A stretch of 28,748 nt of DNA, taken from positions 1 through 28,748 of the IMG/VR virus record IMGVR_UViG_3300011253_001134. One strand, given 5' to 3'. Of the stretch, positions 21,582-28,747 are shown in pieces. The stretch is from a virus. How positions within the stretch are numbered: position 1 is the first letter of the stretch; every line of letters begins with the position of its first letter. The notes beneath the pieces are model-generated. The model did no database searches. It was not told where the DNA came from and was given only the letters and a program-made list of their open reading frames with translations. A program made the translations under genes and the position numbers.

Positions 21582-23069
21582 ATGGCACGAGGAGACATAA
21601 TTACCCTAGACGAACTCAAGGCGCGACATAGTGATACCTTGTTTGCAAAGAAGCCTGCGGAACCTGCATTGGGCGCAGACACGTCACAAACCGAAAGTAA
21701 ATCTCGGTTTGGTAATTTTTTTGCTGGCGCTGTTGACGGGTTCTCTGGTGCAGGCCGGACAATCCAATCTTTGCTACCTAGTAGCATATCGACCATCGGC
21801 GGGGGAGAAACCGCTAATGAAATGGGCCGCGATGCTCGGTTGCAGAGCATGGGCGCTGACCCTGATGCGCTCTCTACAAAGGTAGGTGAATTTACCGGCG
21901 AGGTTGGCACTTTCATTGCCCCTGGTGGCGCTGCAAGCCGGGTTGCAAAAGGTGGCTCTCTCTTAGCTCGTGGTGCCGCTCAAGGGGCCGCTTCATTTGG
22001 CCAGGAATCTCTAAATCAAGGTGGAGTTGACGCAAGTTCGTTTGCTGCTGGCGCGACCGACGCAGCATTGCCTTTTGCTGGCAAGTTCTTGAGCTTGGGG
22101 GGAGAGCTTTTAAAGGGCCTTTCTGGTGGTCTTACCGGACAGGGAGTGGACGTGATCGACGCAGCTATGTCTCGGCCAGGTGCGGCTTTTAACGCAGCTG
22201 GGCCTGACGCGAAGACTGCCCTTAAAGACCTTGCTGGTACCGTTAAAGCGGGAGTGGCTTCTTTGAATAAAAAGGCTGGGTCTGAGTATGCTGATCTTGT
22301 CTCTAAAGCAGGAGTAAAAGAGCTTCCTAAAGATAAGGTAGTCACTAACATTACAGCCCGCCTTGCCGAGTTGGCTGATGGGTCTGTTGCTGATGACGGG
22401 ATCAGGTTCGTAGATACGCCTTTCACGGAGGCCGAAGAAAAGCAGCTTACTAAGGTGTTTAATAATGTTAAAAACTGGAGCGATTTCACCCCTGAAGGCG
22501 TGAACAACCTCGCTAGAAAAATCAGCCGTTTCAGAAGGGGCGCTCAGGATAGTGCAAACTTTGACCGGGTGATTGATACTGTCAAAAGAGAATTACGAGA
22601 GGAAGTAGGCAAGGTTGCCCCTACAATCAAAGAAGCAAATGAGCTTTTCGCTGAAAAGATGGACCTTCTAGACGAAATCGATAATGTGCTCAAAACTGAT
22701 ACTAAGTTTCAGGGGCGTGAAGGGATTAGAAAAACAGCCGAGGCTCTCGGTCGGATATTCAGTAGTGGTAAGGAATTTTCACGCGAGGCGGTAGAAGACC
22801 TAGAAGCAGCAACTGGTTTAGATATTATCGGCACCATCGCGGGCATCCGTCTCTCAGATACAGCTCCCCGAGCAGCATCTGGACTAGGTGACACTATCGG
22901 TAATGTTGTGCGCCCGGTCGCGAGCGTCACATCTCGTAATCTAGTCCCTCTTGCCGGTACAGTAAAAAATGAGTTGATCGATCGCATAACGGCGATCCCA
23001 GGAGTAGACCCAGCGGCGCGAGCGGTCATCGTAAACACGTTTGCCGAATTTTTCCGCGATGAGGAGTAA
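21582..23069 (+). CDS. Internal virion / DNA-ejection protein, Gly/Ala-rich
   Basis: 495 residues. Residues 45-190 are rich in Gly, Ala and Ser with amphipathic stretches (FIAPGGAASRVAKGGSLLARGAAQGA), typical of podovirus ejection proteins that line or pierce membranes. The C-terminal half is helical and charged. It starts 1 nt after the upstream stop. With the preceding coiled-coil protein it would form the ejectosome. Confidence 0.5.
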   Translation: MARGDIITLDELKARHSDTLFAKKPAEPALGADTSQTESKSRFGNFFAGAVDGFSGAGRTIQSLLPSSISTIGGGETANEMGRDARLQSMGADPDALSTKVGEFTGEVGTFIAPGGAASRVAKGGSLLARGAAQGAASFGQESLNQGGVDASSFAAGATDAALPFAGKFLSLGGELLKGLSGGLTGQGVDVIDAAMSRPGAAFNAAGPDAKTALKDLAGTVKAGVASLNKKAGSEYADLVSKAGVKELPKDKVVTNITARLAELADGSVADDGIRFVDTPFTEAEEKQLTKVFNNVKNWSDFTPEGVNNLARKISRFRRGAQDSANFDRVIDTVKRELREEVGKVAPTIKEANELFAEKMDLLDEIDNVLKTDTKFQGREGIRKTAEALGRIFSSGKEFSREAVEDLEAATGLDIIGTIAGIRLSDTAPRAASGLGDTIGNVVRPVASVTSRNLVPLAGTVKNELIDRITAIPGVDPAARAVIVNTFAEFFRDEE

Positions 23070-23133
23070 CGTTTCCCAAGCAACACACATAGCCACTAAT
23101 ACGACTGCAATAATTAAAAGTATACTCATAGTG

Positions 23134-23139
23134 TATAAT
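23134..23139 (+). promoter_or_regulatory. -10 element (TATAAT) before the fibre gene
   Basis: TATAAT in the 113-nt gap before the fibre gene gives a leader of about 37 nt that includes TTATCAACA (23171-23179), a one-mismatch DnaA box. No clear -35. Confidence 0.4.
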
Positions 23140-23182
23140 TAACCACATAACGCCTTTGAACTCAAACTAGTTATCAACATTT

Positions 23183-24613
23183 ATGGCAAACACCACCGAC
23201 CGATCACCTCTAAATGAGAACCCAAACGACAGTGACCTACTGGATATCGTTGATGTTTCTGATACTACTGATAATGCCCTAGGGACATCTAAAAAGATTA
23301 CAGCTGCGAACCTGCTTGGTGGTAAGGCAGACGCTTCACACACTCATCCCCTGTCTGAGGTTACAGATAGTGGCGCTCTAGCTGCATTAGATACAGTGGA
23401 TACTGCTCAAATTGCTGATGACGCCGTAACAGCTGCCAAGCTTGCAGATACCGCCGTTACCGCTGGCTCATACACCAACACAGACATCACTGTTGATGCC
23501 CAAGGCCGCATCACAGCTGCTTCAACAGGGACAGGGGGAGGCGTAGACACCTCTGGAACGCCTGTAGCCAATGACTTTGCCCGCTTCACAGACGCAGACA
23601 CCATCGAAGGCCGATCATACGCAGAAGTGCGTGCCGATCTAGGTCTTGAGATTGGAACTGACATCGACGCCGCAGGAACCGATAACTCTACAAATGTGTC
23701 CCTCGCTGGAACCCCTGACTATATCACCCTAGCTGGTCAGGTTCTTACGCGAAATCAGATCGATCTCACCGCTGATGTTACTGGTGTATTACCTGTCGCT
23801 AACTTCGCCACTGGTACTCCAGACGGATCGAAATTTGTCCGTGATGACGGGACACTGCAATCAATCCCAGGTGGAGGTGATGCGCTTGTTGCCAACCCTC
23901 TCTCACAGTTTGCTGCGACTACCTCAGCACAATTAGCGGGTGTCCTCTCTGACGAGACAGGCTCTGGCGCTGCTGTCTTCGCTACTAGCCCAACGCTTGT
24001 CACTCCGACCCTTGGCGTAGCTACAGCCACCTCAGTTAATGGCCTTGATCTCACTGAGAACTCAGACGGGTTTGAAATCGCTGGTGGTTCATCGAACGAA
24101 CGCACTTTGACTGTAACAGGCGGCGATATCACTCTTTCAGGTGGCGCGACCACTAAAGGTGATATTCTGGCTTCTGATGGTTCAGAATTTGATAACGTAG
24201 CAGTTGGAGCTAATGGCACTAAGCTAGTAGCTGATAGTGCTGAAACAAACGGCGTTAAGTGGACTGAGGATGTTGAGATTAAGGGTATCACGATCCCTGA
24301 TCCGACCAGCTCAGAAGACATCGGCCTATTCTTCACTGACGTGGCAATCACCGTAACTCAAATGAATGCCGTCCTACGAGGTTCATCAACTCCGTCTGTA
24401 ACCTGGACTGTGCGCCATAACTCCGACCGATCAGCGACAGGCGCTGAAGTAGTGACAAGTGGGACAACCACCACTTCAACAACCACTGGTTCAGAGGTAA
24501 CTTCATTCAATGATGCAACTATCCCTGCTGGTTCATGGGTGTGGCTCGAAACTACTGCTCAGTCTGGCACTGTTGACGAGCTTACGTTATCGATTGAGTT
24601 TTCACGCGACTAA
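23183..24613 (+). CDS. Tail fibre protein
   Basis: 476 residues. It shows classic fibre repeats: ADASHTHPLSEVTD, then TAQIADDAVTAAKLADTAVT and ITVDAQGRITAASTGTGGG, with LVTPTLGVATATSVNGL further on. Composition is low in Cys and aromatic residues. The last 110 residues (ITIPDPTSSEDIGLFFTD onward) form a separate β domain, the likely receptor-binding tip. It has its own promoter-containing gap. Confidence 0.75.
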   Translation: MANTTDRSPLNENPNDSDLLDIVDVSDTTDNALGTSKKITAANLLGGKADASHTHPLSEVTDSGALAALDTVDTAQIADDAVTAAKLADTAVTAGSYTNTDITVDAQGRITAASTGTGGGVDTSGTPVANDFARFTDADTIEGRSYAEVRADLGLEIGTDIDAAGTDNSTNVSLAGTPDYITLAGQVLTRNQIDLTADVTGVLPVANFATGTPDGSKFVRDDGTLQSIPGGGDALVANPLSQFAATTSAQLAGVLSDETGSGAAVFATSPTLVTPTLGVATATSVNGLDLTENSDGFEIAGGSSNERTLTVTGGDITLSGGATTKGDILASDGSEFDNVAVGANGTKLVADSAETNGVKWTEDVEIKGITIPDPTSSEDIGLFFTDVAITVTQMNAVLRGSSTPSVTWTVRHNSDRSATGAEVVTSGTTTTSTTTGSEVTSFNDATIPAGSWVWLETTAQSGTVDELTLSIEFSRD

Positions 24614-24625
24614 TGCAAACCAAAA

Positions 24626-24642
24626 TATAACTCCTCAATAGT
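24626..24642 (+). promoter_or_regulatory. Weak -10 element before the DNRLRE-like gene
   Basis: TATAAC (24626-24631) ends 11 nt before ATG 24643, matching the spacing at 12390. Confidence 0.3.
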
Positions 24643-25791
24643 ATGCCAATTGAAATAAAACTACAGGACCGCATGCGAACGCTTAGCCACGACAAGCGTG
24701 TTGAGCTTAAATGCGATGAGATGGTAAAAATTCTGTCAGGTGACAGAGAGCGGGTGCAATACTCTGGTGCTGACTACGGCATCGAGATTATCTCCATTGA
24801 GAAACTAAAGAGTGGCGTCTCTGTCTTAGCAAAAGTCTGGGATAAAGATGGCAAGCAAATTGGCTTCGGCACTGATGGTTCAGTTGAGATCGAGCGCTTC
24901 CGCATTTTCAATCCGCCGATCCTAGTCCGCGATCCTAGAGGTGACATCACGAAGACATTCGAGATTGTAGACCCGCTTGACGGCTCAGTTGAGTGGAGGG
25001 AGGTTGTTCGATACCGGGAAGACCCAAAGCAGGCTTTGCTGGAATCTATCGCACACACAGTAAGCGTCAAAACACAGATATTCGATGATAGTAATATCGA
25101 AAAAGGGAAGGTTGGAAATACGACGAGCACACTGTATCCAAACTCGGGCGCCTCAACCGCCCCAGGGGACACAGAGATGTACTATATTGCAACCTCTGAT
25201 GACTGGGCCACCGCTCGCGGGAGAACCGCGAACCAAAACAAGAATACAGATGCTGTGCTTCAAGCACGTGTGCGTTCTCATACCGTCACGGACAGATGGT
25301 TGTCGCTATACAGATCTACTGTTGGTTTTGACACTTCAGTAATTGATACAGACACTATCGATAGTGCCGTTTTGTCTCTATATGGAACCACTATAACTGA
25401 TACACACTTTAATCAATCTGTATGTATCGACTTCCACAACACTGTTACTGAGCCAGGCTTTGCGTTAAGCAACTATGCAACCTCTAACTATGACGAAGTA
25501 GAGCAGGCAACCCGACAGGACTTAGGCAGTATGTCAACGAGTGCATACAACGATTTCACTCTGAACGCCACTGGCGAGGGAAACATAGATAAAACAGGAA
25601 ATACGTACTTTGCTACTCGGATTAGCTGTGACTTTGACGATGCAGAACCTACTTGGAGCAATAACGTAAGTGCCACGTTTGCTTTCAGCAGCGCTGATGA
25701 AGCTGGTACATCGCAAGACCCGAAGCTAGTTGTTGAACACACAGCTGGGGGAGGGGGAGCGCCAAGTCGCCGCGCGATGCTCATCACTTAA
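24643..25791 (+). CDS. Structural/adhesin protein with DNRLRE-like β-sandwich
   Basis: 382 residues. The N-terminal 150 residues are a mixed α/β domain of unknown type. From about residue 190 the pattern W-L-S-L-Y-R-S-T-V-G-F-D-T-S then IDSAVLSLYG is that of DNRLRE/CBM-like β-sandwiches used in adhesins. The end is a Gly-rich linker plus basic tail (GGGGAPSRRAM). Probable accessory fibre or receptor-binding protein at the end of the tail module. Confidence 0.5.
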   Translation: MPIEIKLQDRMRTLSHDKRVELKCDEMVKILSGDRERVQYSGADYGIEIISIEKLKSGVSVLAKVWDKDGKQIGFGTDGSVEIERFRIFNPPILVRDPRGDITKTFEIVDPLDGSVEWREVVRYREDPKQALLESIAHTVSVKTQIFDDSNIEKGKVGNTTSTLYPNSGASTAPGDTEMYYIATSDDWATARGRTANQNKNTDAVLQARVRSHTVTDRWLSLYRSTVGFDTSVIDTDTIDSAVLSLYGTTITDTHFNQSVCIDFHNTVTEPGFALSNYATSNYDEVEQATRQDLGSMSTSAYNDFTLNATGEGNIDKTGNTYFATRISCDFDDAEPTWSNNVSATFAFSSADEAGTSQDPKLVVEHTAGGGGAPSRRAMLIT

Positions 25792-25795
25792 TAGA

Positions 25796-25812
25796 TGATA
25801 TACTTACCTTAT
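25796..25812 (+). promoter_or_regulatory. Extended -10, near-leaderless promoter of the lysis cassette
   Basis: TGA-TATACT (25796-25804), a perfect TGN extension, ends 8 nt before ATG 25813. Confidence 0.55.
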
Positions 25813-25977
25813 ATGCAATGGATTAAATCACGCACACTTTGGACGCTTGTATTTATGTTCGCCTTCAATGGTTGGAATGCTATCTCAGGTTCGTTCGATC
25901 CAAATATCTCACTCTTTATCAACGCAATCTTTACAGCCCTTGCTGGACACTTCCGTATTGATGCACGGGTTCAATAG
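25813..25977 (+). CDS. Holin-like small membrane protein (54 aa)
   Basis: 54 residues from ATG 25813, beginning MQWIKSRTLWTLVFMFAFNG with a second hydrophobic stretch (ISLFINAIFTALAGHF). Two membrane segments and a short basic N-terminus are typical of holin-like proteins just before phage endolysins. The frame also has an upstream ATG (25798), but the promoter at 25796-25804 makes it unlikely. It may instead be a general small membrane protein of the lysis operon. Confidence 0.55.
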   Translation: MQWIKSRTLWTLVFMFAFNGWNAISGSFDPNISLFINAIFTALAGHFRIDARVQ

Positions 25978-25984
25978 GTAGCCT

Positions 25985-26287
25985 ATGTCAAAGGAGCAAG
26001 AGAGTCTAATCAAGCAAATTGCACTTGAGCTTGCTGGCTCTATGCAACAAGGCCGAGACAGGGAGGTGTCTGGGCTGTTTCGCGATATCAAGAGTAGCAT
26101 CGAAGGTTTGGAAGGCGATGTTAAGGGATTAAAAAAAGCCGTCCAAGCACTGGAAGCGGACTACAAGACGAATGTGCTGCCAAATATCAAGACATGGAAT
26201 GGTGCGGCAGATAATCAAAAGCGCGGGTTTTGGACAGTTTTTGGGGTAGCTGTGGTCGCCTTGTTAGGCTTAATCGGTATACAATGA
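25985..26287 (+). CDS. Coiled-coil protein with C-terminal membrane anchor (XhlA/holin-like)
   Basis: 100 residues: a helical heptad region (ELAGSMQQGRDREVSGLF... to VQALEADYK), then a C-terminal transmembrane helix (FWTVFGVAVVALLGLIG). This is the XhlA layout, a hydrophilic coil with a tail anchor, found in phage lysis operons. Its stop overlaps the next start (ATGA). Confidence 0.55.
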   Translation: MSKEQESLIKQIALELAGSMQQGRDREVSGLFRDIKSSIEGLEGDVKGLKKAVQALEADYKTNVLPNIKTWNGAADNQKRGFWTVFGVAVVALLGLIGIQ

Positions 26288-26787
26288 AAAAACTAGAAAC
26301 CATAGCGTTTATATTTATAATCTGGCTGATCCTCTATACCGGGGCATCGCTGTTTATTCCGTTCTCATTCTTTGTTGATGTCTCACGTTTGGACGCGCAA
26401 GACGTTTGTCTTGGAGATAACCATGTAGAGTATTCTTCTGAACGTAAAATTGCCGCTCCCTGGAGCTGGCTAAAGATCGGTGTGGAAGGTGGGACCTGGG
26501 GCCAGGTGGTTAAGTTTGAAGACCAAAAGGTATTGGAAACCACAATCTTCCGTGCCTTGCCGGATGGCACACAGGCTGGTCCTAATAACTTAGTTTCATT
26601 CGGATACGAGCCAAACACCGATAGTGCTACCTACAACGCTGCATTTACAGAGCCATTTAATGATCCAGGGATTTACGGTGTAAACGAGTGGATCACCATT
26701 TGGCCGCTTCCGTTTGTCCCTATTAAGAAGTTCAACCCAGCTGGGGATACAATGTTTGCTGTAATTGATTGCTCATATGAACGATGA
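26284..26787 (+). CDS. Membrane-anchored exported protein
   Basis: 167 residues from ATG 26284 (the open frame upstream overlaps the preceding gene and is a shadow). One N-terminal transmembrane segment (KLETIAFIFIIWLILYTGASLF), then a β-rich outer domain with few Cys. It may be a periplasmic or surface factor of lysis or superinfection exclusion. No family recognised. Confidence 0.5.
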   Translation: MKKLETIAFIFIIWLILYTGASLFIPFSFFVDVSRLDAQDVCLGDNHVEYSSERKIAAPWSWLKIGVEGGTWGQVVKFEDQKVLETTIFRALPDGTQAGPNNLVSFGYEPNTDSATYNAAFTEPFNDPGIYGVNEWITIWPLPFVPIKKFNPAGDTMFAVIDCSYER

Positions 26788-26965
26788 CACTCCCTGGGCG
26801 CGATATGCCAGACTATCTCGGGAGTTAGCCGAGTTTGATGCTGAAATAAAGAACGACCTGGAAGACGGTAAGGACACCCCGCGCGCTGATGACTGTCTAA
26901 TTTGCCTACTGTTATTCATGCTGCTGACGCAGATTGCTATACTAATTATATTGTTATGGAAATAA
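26777..26965 (+). CDS. Small tail-anchored membrane protein (62 aa)
   Basis: 62 residues from ATG 26777: a charged N-terminal helix (ARYARLSRELAEFDAEIKND), then a hydrophobic C-terminus (CLICLLLFMLLTQIAILIIL). It overlaps both neighbours by about 10 nt. It could be a holin, antiholin or small spanin-like partner. Confidence 0.5.
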   Translation: MNDDTPWARYARLSRELAEFDAEIKNDLEDGKDTPRADDCLICLLLFMLLTQIAILIILLWK

Positions 26966-27543
26966 ACAGAGACTTCGATTTATCGCATAACTCCTGGGCC
27001 GGAAATGATCCTCGATCTATCTTGCTGCATACGACACTGGGGGGCGGGAATATCACCGGGGTTATTGATACGCTCGAAGCTCGTGGCCTTTCATATAACT
27101 ACGTCATTAAGAATGGCATCGTTTACGAACTGGTGCCCTACACCCGTTGTGCGTGGCATTCTGGTGTTGTATCTGGCATGAACCTTCGAGCTTTGGCGTT
27201 CTACAAAGACGGTAAAGGCCCAAACAACCCTAACCGACATAGCGTCGGTATCGCCTTTGACTATTCCCAAGGAGAATTTCAGCTATTAGAGAAGGATATT
27301 GATGCAGCTATTTTGTTGATTAAGTGGCTTGGCCAAGAGACTGGGCATCGGTACAACGCAGATAACATCTTTTTTCATCGTGAAGTCACAAGCTACAAAC
27401 CACTAGAAGTGAAGCACTATCGCGATCAGGTGCTTGAGGCATTGGTGGGAGACAAAGATGATAAAGACCAGGGGGAAACAGCAAAGGCTGAGTTGCTACG
27501 TCGAGTGCTTATCGAAATCATTAAGCGCTATACCCGCATGTAG
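26956..27543 (+). CDS. N-acetylmuramoyl-L-alanine amidase (Amidase_2 type) endolysin
   Basis: 195 residues from ATG 26956. The Amidase_2 pattern is visible: SILLHTTLGG (H25, where the family has HHT), YNYVIKNGIVYELVPYTRCAWHSG (residues 47-70, H68), SVGIAFDYSQG and FFHREVTSYK (H141). It cuts the amide bond between muramic acid and the stem peptide. The final residues are helical and basic. It has no signal peptide, so export would need a holin. Fourth ligand region (KPLEVKHY) departs from the usual K-x-D-P. Confidence 0.75.
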   Translation: MEINRDFDLSHNSWAGNDPRSILLHTTLGGGNITGVIDTLEARGLSYNYVIKNGIVYELVPYTRCAWHSGVVSGMNLRALAFYKDGKGPNNPNRHSVGIAFDYSQGEFQLLEKDIDAAILLIKWLGQETGHRYNADNIFFHREVTSYKPLEVKHYRDQVLEALVGDKDDKDQGETAKAELLRRVLIEIIKRYTRM

Positions 27544-27545
27544 TT

Positions 27546-27674
27546 ATGCAATTTTTAGGGTATTTCATCTGTGTATTATATGGCCTATTTTCAAGGCATT
27601 TTCCCAATGAAATTGACAAGGTTCGGGACTATGTGGATAAGACCACTAAAACCCCCAGAGGTAGGGTAGACTAA
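27546..27674 (+). CDS. Small protein with hydrophobic N-terminus (42 aa)
   Basis: A 42-codon frame beginning MQFLGYFICVLYGLFSRHFP and ending in a basic stretch (KTTKTPRGRVD), 2 nt after the amidase stop. A membrane-seeking N-terminus and a basic tail suggest a small membrane peptide. It contains the inverted DnaA box at 27632-27640. Confidence 0.4.
   Translation: MQFLGYFICVLYGLFSRHFPNEIDKVRDYVDKTTKTPRGRVD
27632..27640 (-). promoter_or_regulatory. DnaA box (inverted, TGTGGATAA)
   Basis: Perfect consensus on the minus strand, inside the 42-codon ORF after the amidase. Confidence 0.35.
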
Positions 27675-27716
27675 TTAGATCAGCTTTCGGGCTGACTTAA
27701 AAGATAACCAATCTGT

Positions 27717-28049
27717 ATGAAACGCATTGCGTTGATTATGGTGGGAACTGTTGCACTTGGAGGTGCATTAACATACGGCCCTAAGTTGGCCGAGGAACGA
27801 AAGACCTTATATGAGGCGGCACAAGCCCCTCAAACCATTGAAATAGAGAAAGAGGTGCCAACACTGGAGATGCGCGTAAAAAGCGCCCAGGAGGCAGAAT
27901 TTGAGGCTGTAGAGGCCGCTGCACAGGCAGCGTATGACACAGCACTCAACCAAGCGATGCTTGAGATTGAATTGGAGGTCACAGCCCAGTTTAAGCAAGA
28001 GATCGAGGCTCGTGAGGTCGAGCTAGAGAAGGAAGCAGAGCGATACTGA
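27717..28049 (+). CDS. Signal-anchored coiled-coil protein (N-terminal half of a lysozyme gene?)
   Basis: 110 residues. A basic start and hydrophobic segment (MKRIALIMVGTVALGGALTY) form a signal or anchor; the rest is a Glu/Ala-rich heptad coil (EFEAVEAAAQAAYDTALNQ...VELEKEAERY). It ends at a UGA, after which the same frame continues without stop for 107 codons into a lysozyme domain. An anchor-coil-lysozyme order is normal for phage muramidases, so this may be one gene interrupted by a stop. GATAAC lies 8 nt before the ATG. On its own it could act as a spanin-like component. Confidence 0.6.
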   Translation: MKRIALIMVGTVALGGALTYGPKLAEERKTLYEAAQAPQTIEIEKEVPTLEMRVKSAQEAEFEAVEAAAQAAYDTALNQAMLEIELEVTAQFKQEIEAREVELEKEAERY

Positions 28050-28073
28050 ACTGTCAGCCGCGTAGAGGCGCTA

Positions 28074-28370
28074 GTGCGCCGTACCTTCCCTGAACGCCCA
28101 CATACGGCAATAGCAATCGCCGCATGTGAAAGTGGCTTTGAGACTGACATCCAAAGCAAGCACATCCAACCTTATGGTCGCGAGGAAAGTTTCGGACTAT
28201 TCCAAATTCATGCACGGGTTTGGCATCAGACAGCCCTGGACATAGGACTGCCAGATTACAAGACAGACCCCGAGCAAAATGCAGCAATGGCACGCCACAT
28301 TTACGAGGCTGCTGGAAATTCATTCCAGCCCTGGACTTGCTACTCGAAAAACATGATCGCGATGAGATAA
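28074..28370 (+). CDS. Lysozyme-like / SLT transglycosylase domain protein
   Basis: 98 residues from GTG 28074 with a GAGG ribosome-binding-like site at 28065-28068. The domain has AACESGFETD (catalytic Glu likely E19), REESFGLFQIHARVW (37-50) and a NAAMARHIYEAAG helix, all typical of transglycosylase-like lysozymes. It is in frame with the upstream coiled-coil ORF across a single UGA (28047-28049), and ACT GTC AGC CGC GTA continues as protein-like sequence. By UGA readthrough it would be membrane anchored; from the GTG it would be a free domain. A terminator follows at 28374. Confidence 0.65.
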   Translation: MRRTFPERPHTAIAIAACESGFETDIQSKHIQPYGREESFGLFQIHARVWHQTALDIGLPDYKTDPEQNAAMARHIYEAAGNSFQPWTCYSKNMIAMR

Positions 28371-28373
28371 AGA

Positions 28374-28399
28374 AAAACCCGCCGTAGATGGCGGGTTTT
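28374..28399. terminator. Bidirectional terminator between convergent genes
   Basis: A perfect 10-bp stem, AAAACCCGCC (28374-28383) / GGCGGGTTTT (28390-28399), with loop GTAGAT. A tracts and T tracts on both sides let it end rightward lysis transcripts and the leftward operon. Confidence 0.85.
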
Positions 28400-28418
28400 C
28401 TGCGTCTGGGAATGGTGG

Positions 28419-28682
28419 CTAGAAGGGAACGTCGTTCGGATTATCTGGGCTTGCCTTTTCCTCTGGCTTCCAGGTGTTCAGAGCAAAGTATGGTCGCTTA
28501 TCTGCATCCTTTGGTTTAAGGAAATCAAAGTTCACCCAACCATCCTCTTTCTTGTATTTTTGCAGCTGTGCTACAAACTCATCAACCTTGATTGATACGC
28601 CACCGAGTACGAAGTCTGGTGCACCATCTCGCTTGCGAGTAAAGATCATTCCGTCTGCAAATACCTTTTCTTGTTGTTCCAT
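28419..28682 (-). CDS. Small protein with SSB-like acidic C-terminal tail
   Basis: 87 residues on the minus strand, convergent with the lysis cassette. The body has KVFADGMIFTRKRDGAPDFV, then VSIKVDEFVAQLQKY and GWVNFDFLKPKD, a β pattern found in small proteins of phages and uncultured bacteria. It ends PDNPNDVPF, like the D-D-x-P-F tail by which single-strand-binding proteins recruit partners. A DNA-binding role in replication or recombination is plausible. It heads the end of a leftward operon whose upstream gene lies beyond the window. Confidence 0.55.
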   Translation of the reverse strand: MEQQEKVFADGMIFTRKRDGAPDFVLGGVSIKVDEFVAQLQKYKKEDGWVNFDFLKPKDADKRPYFALNTWKPEEKASPDNPNDVPF

Positions 28683-28747
28683 GTTTTTTGTTTTAATTCA
28701 ACTAATAGCTCCCGCTCCCGCTCCTGCTCCCGCTCCTGCTCCTGCTC
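28646..28747 (-). CDS. Possible 3' end of an upstream leftward gene in a hexanucleotide repeat
   Basis: Reading the minus strand in the frame that ends at TGA 28648-28646 gives a Glu-Gln/Glu-Arg repeat (EQEQEREQERERE), then LLVELKQKTWNNKKRYLQTE and a stop, overlapping the start of the 87-residue gene. The other two frames give Gly-Ala or Ser-Arg/Gly repeats with nearer stops. The charged-repeat frame looks the most protein-like past the repeat, but the choice is uncertain. Confidence 0.3.
   Translation of the reverse strand, partial: EQEQEREQERERELLVELKQKTWNNKKRYLQTE

Noticed and set aside
23407-24351. Long minus-strand ORFs opposite the fibre gene (85 and 198 codons)
   Set aside because: They mirror the repetitive fibre codons, are Val/Ser/Pro-rich, have no promoter or ribosome site, and the sense gene is clear.
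27680-27700. Terminator between the 42-codon ORF and 27717
   Set aside because: A 5-bp TCAGC/GCTGA stem is present but it is not followed by a T tract.
28047-28049. Genome-wide UGA recoding (codes 4 or 25)
   Set aside because: Many genes stop at UGA with ATGA overlaps or with terminators right after the UGA (4290, 5910), so UGA is generally a stop; only the lysozyme site remains anomalous.
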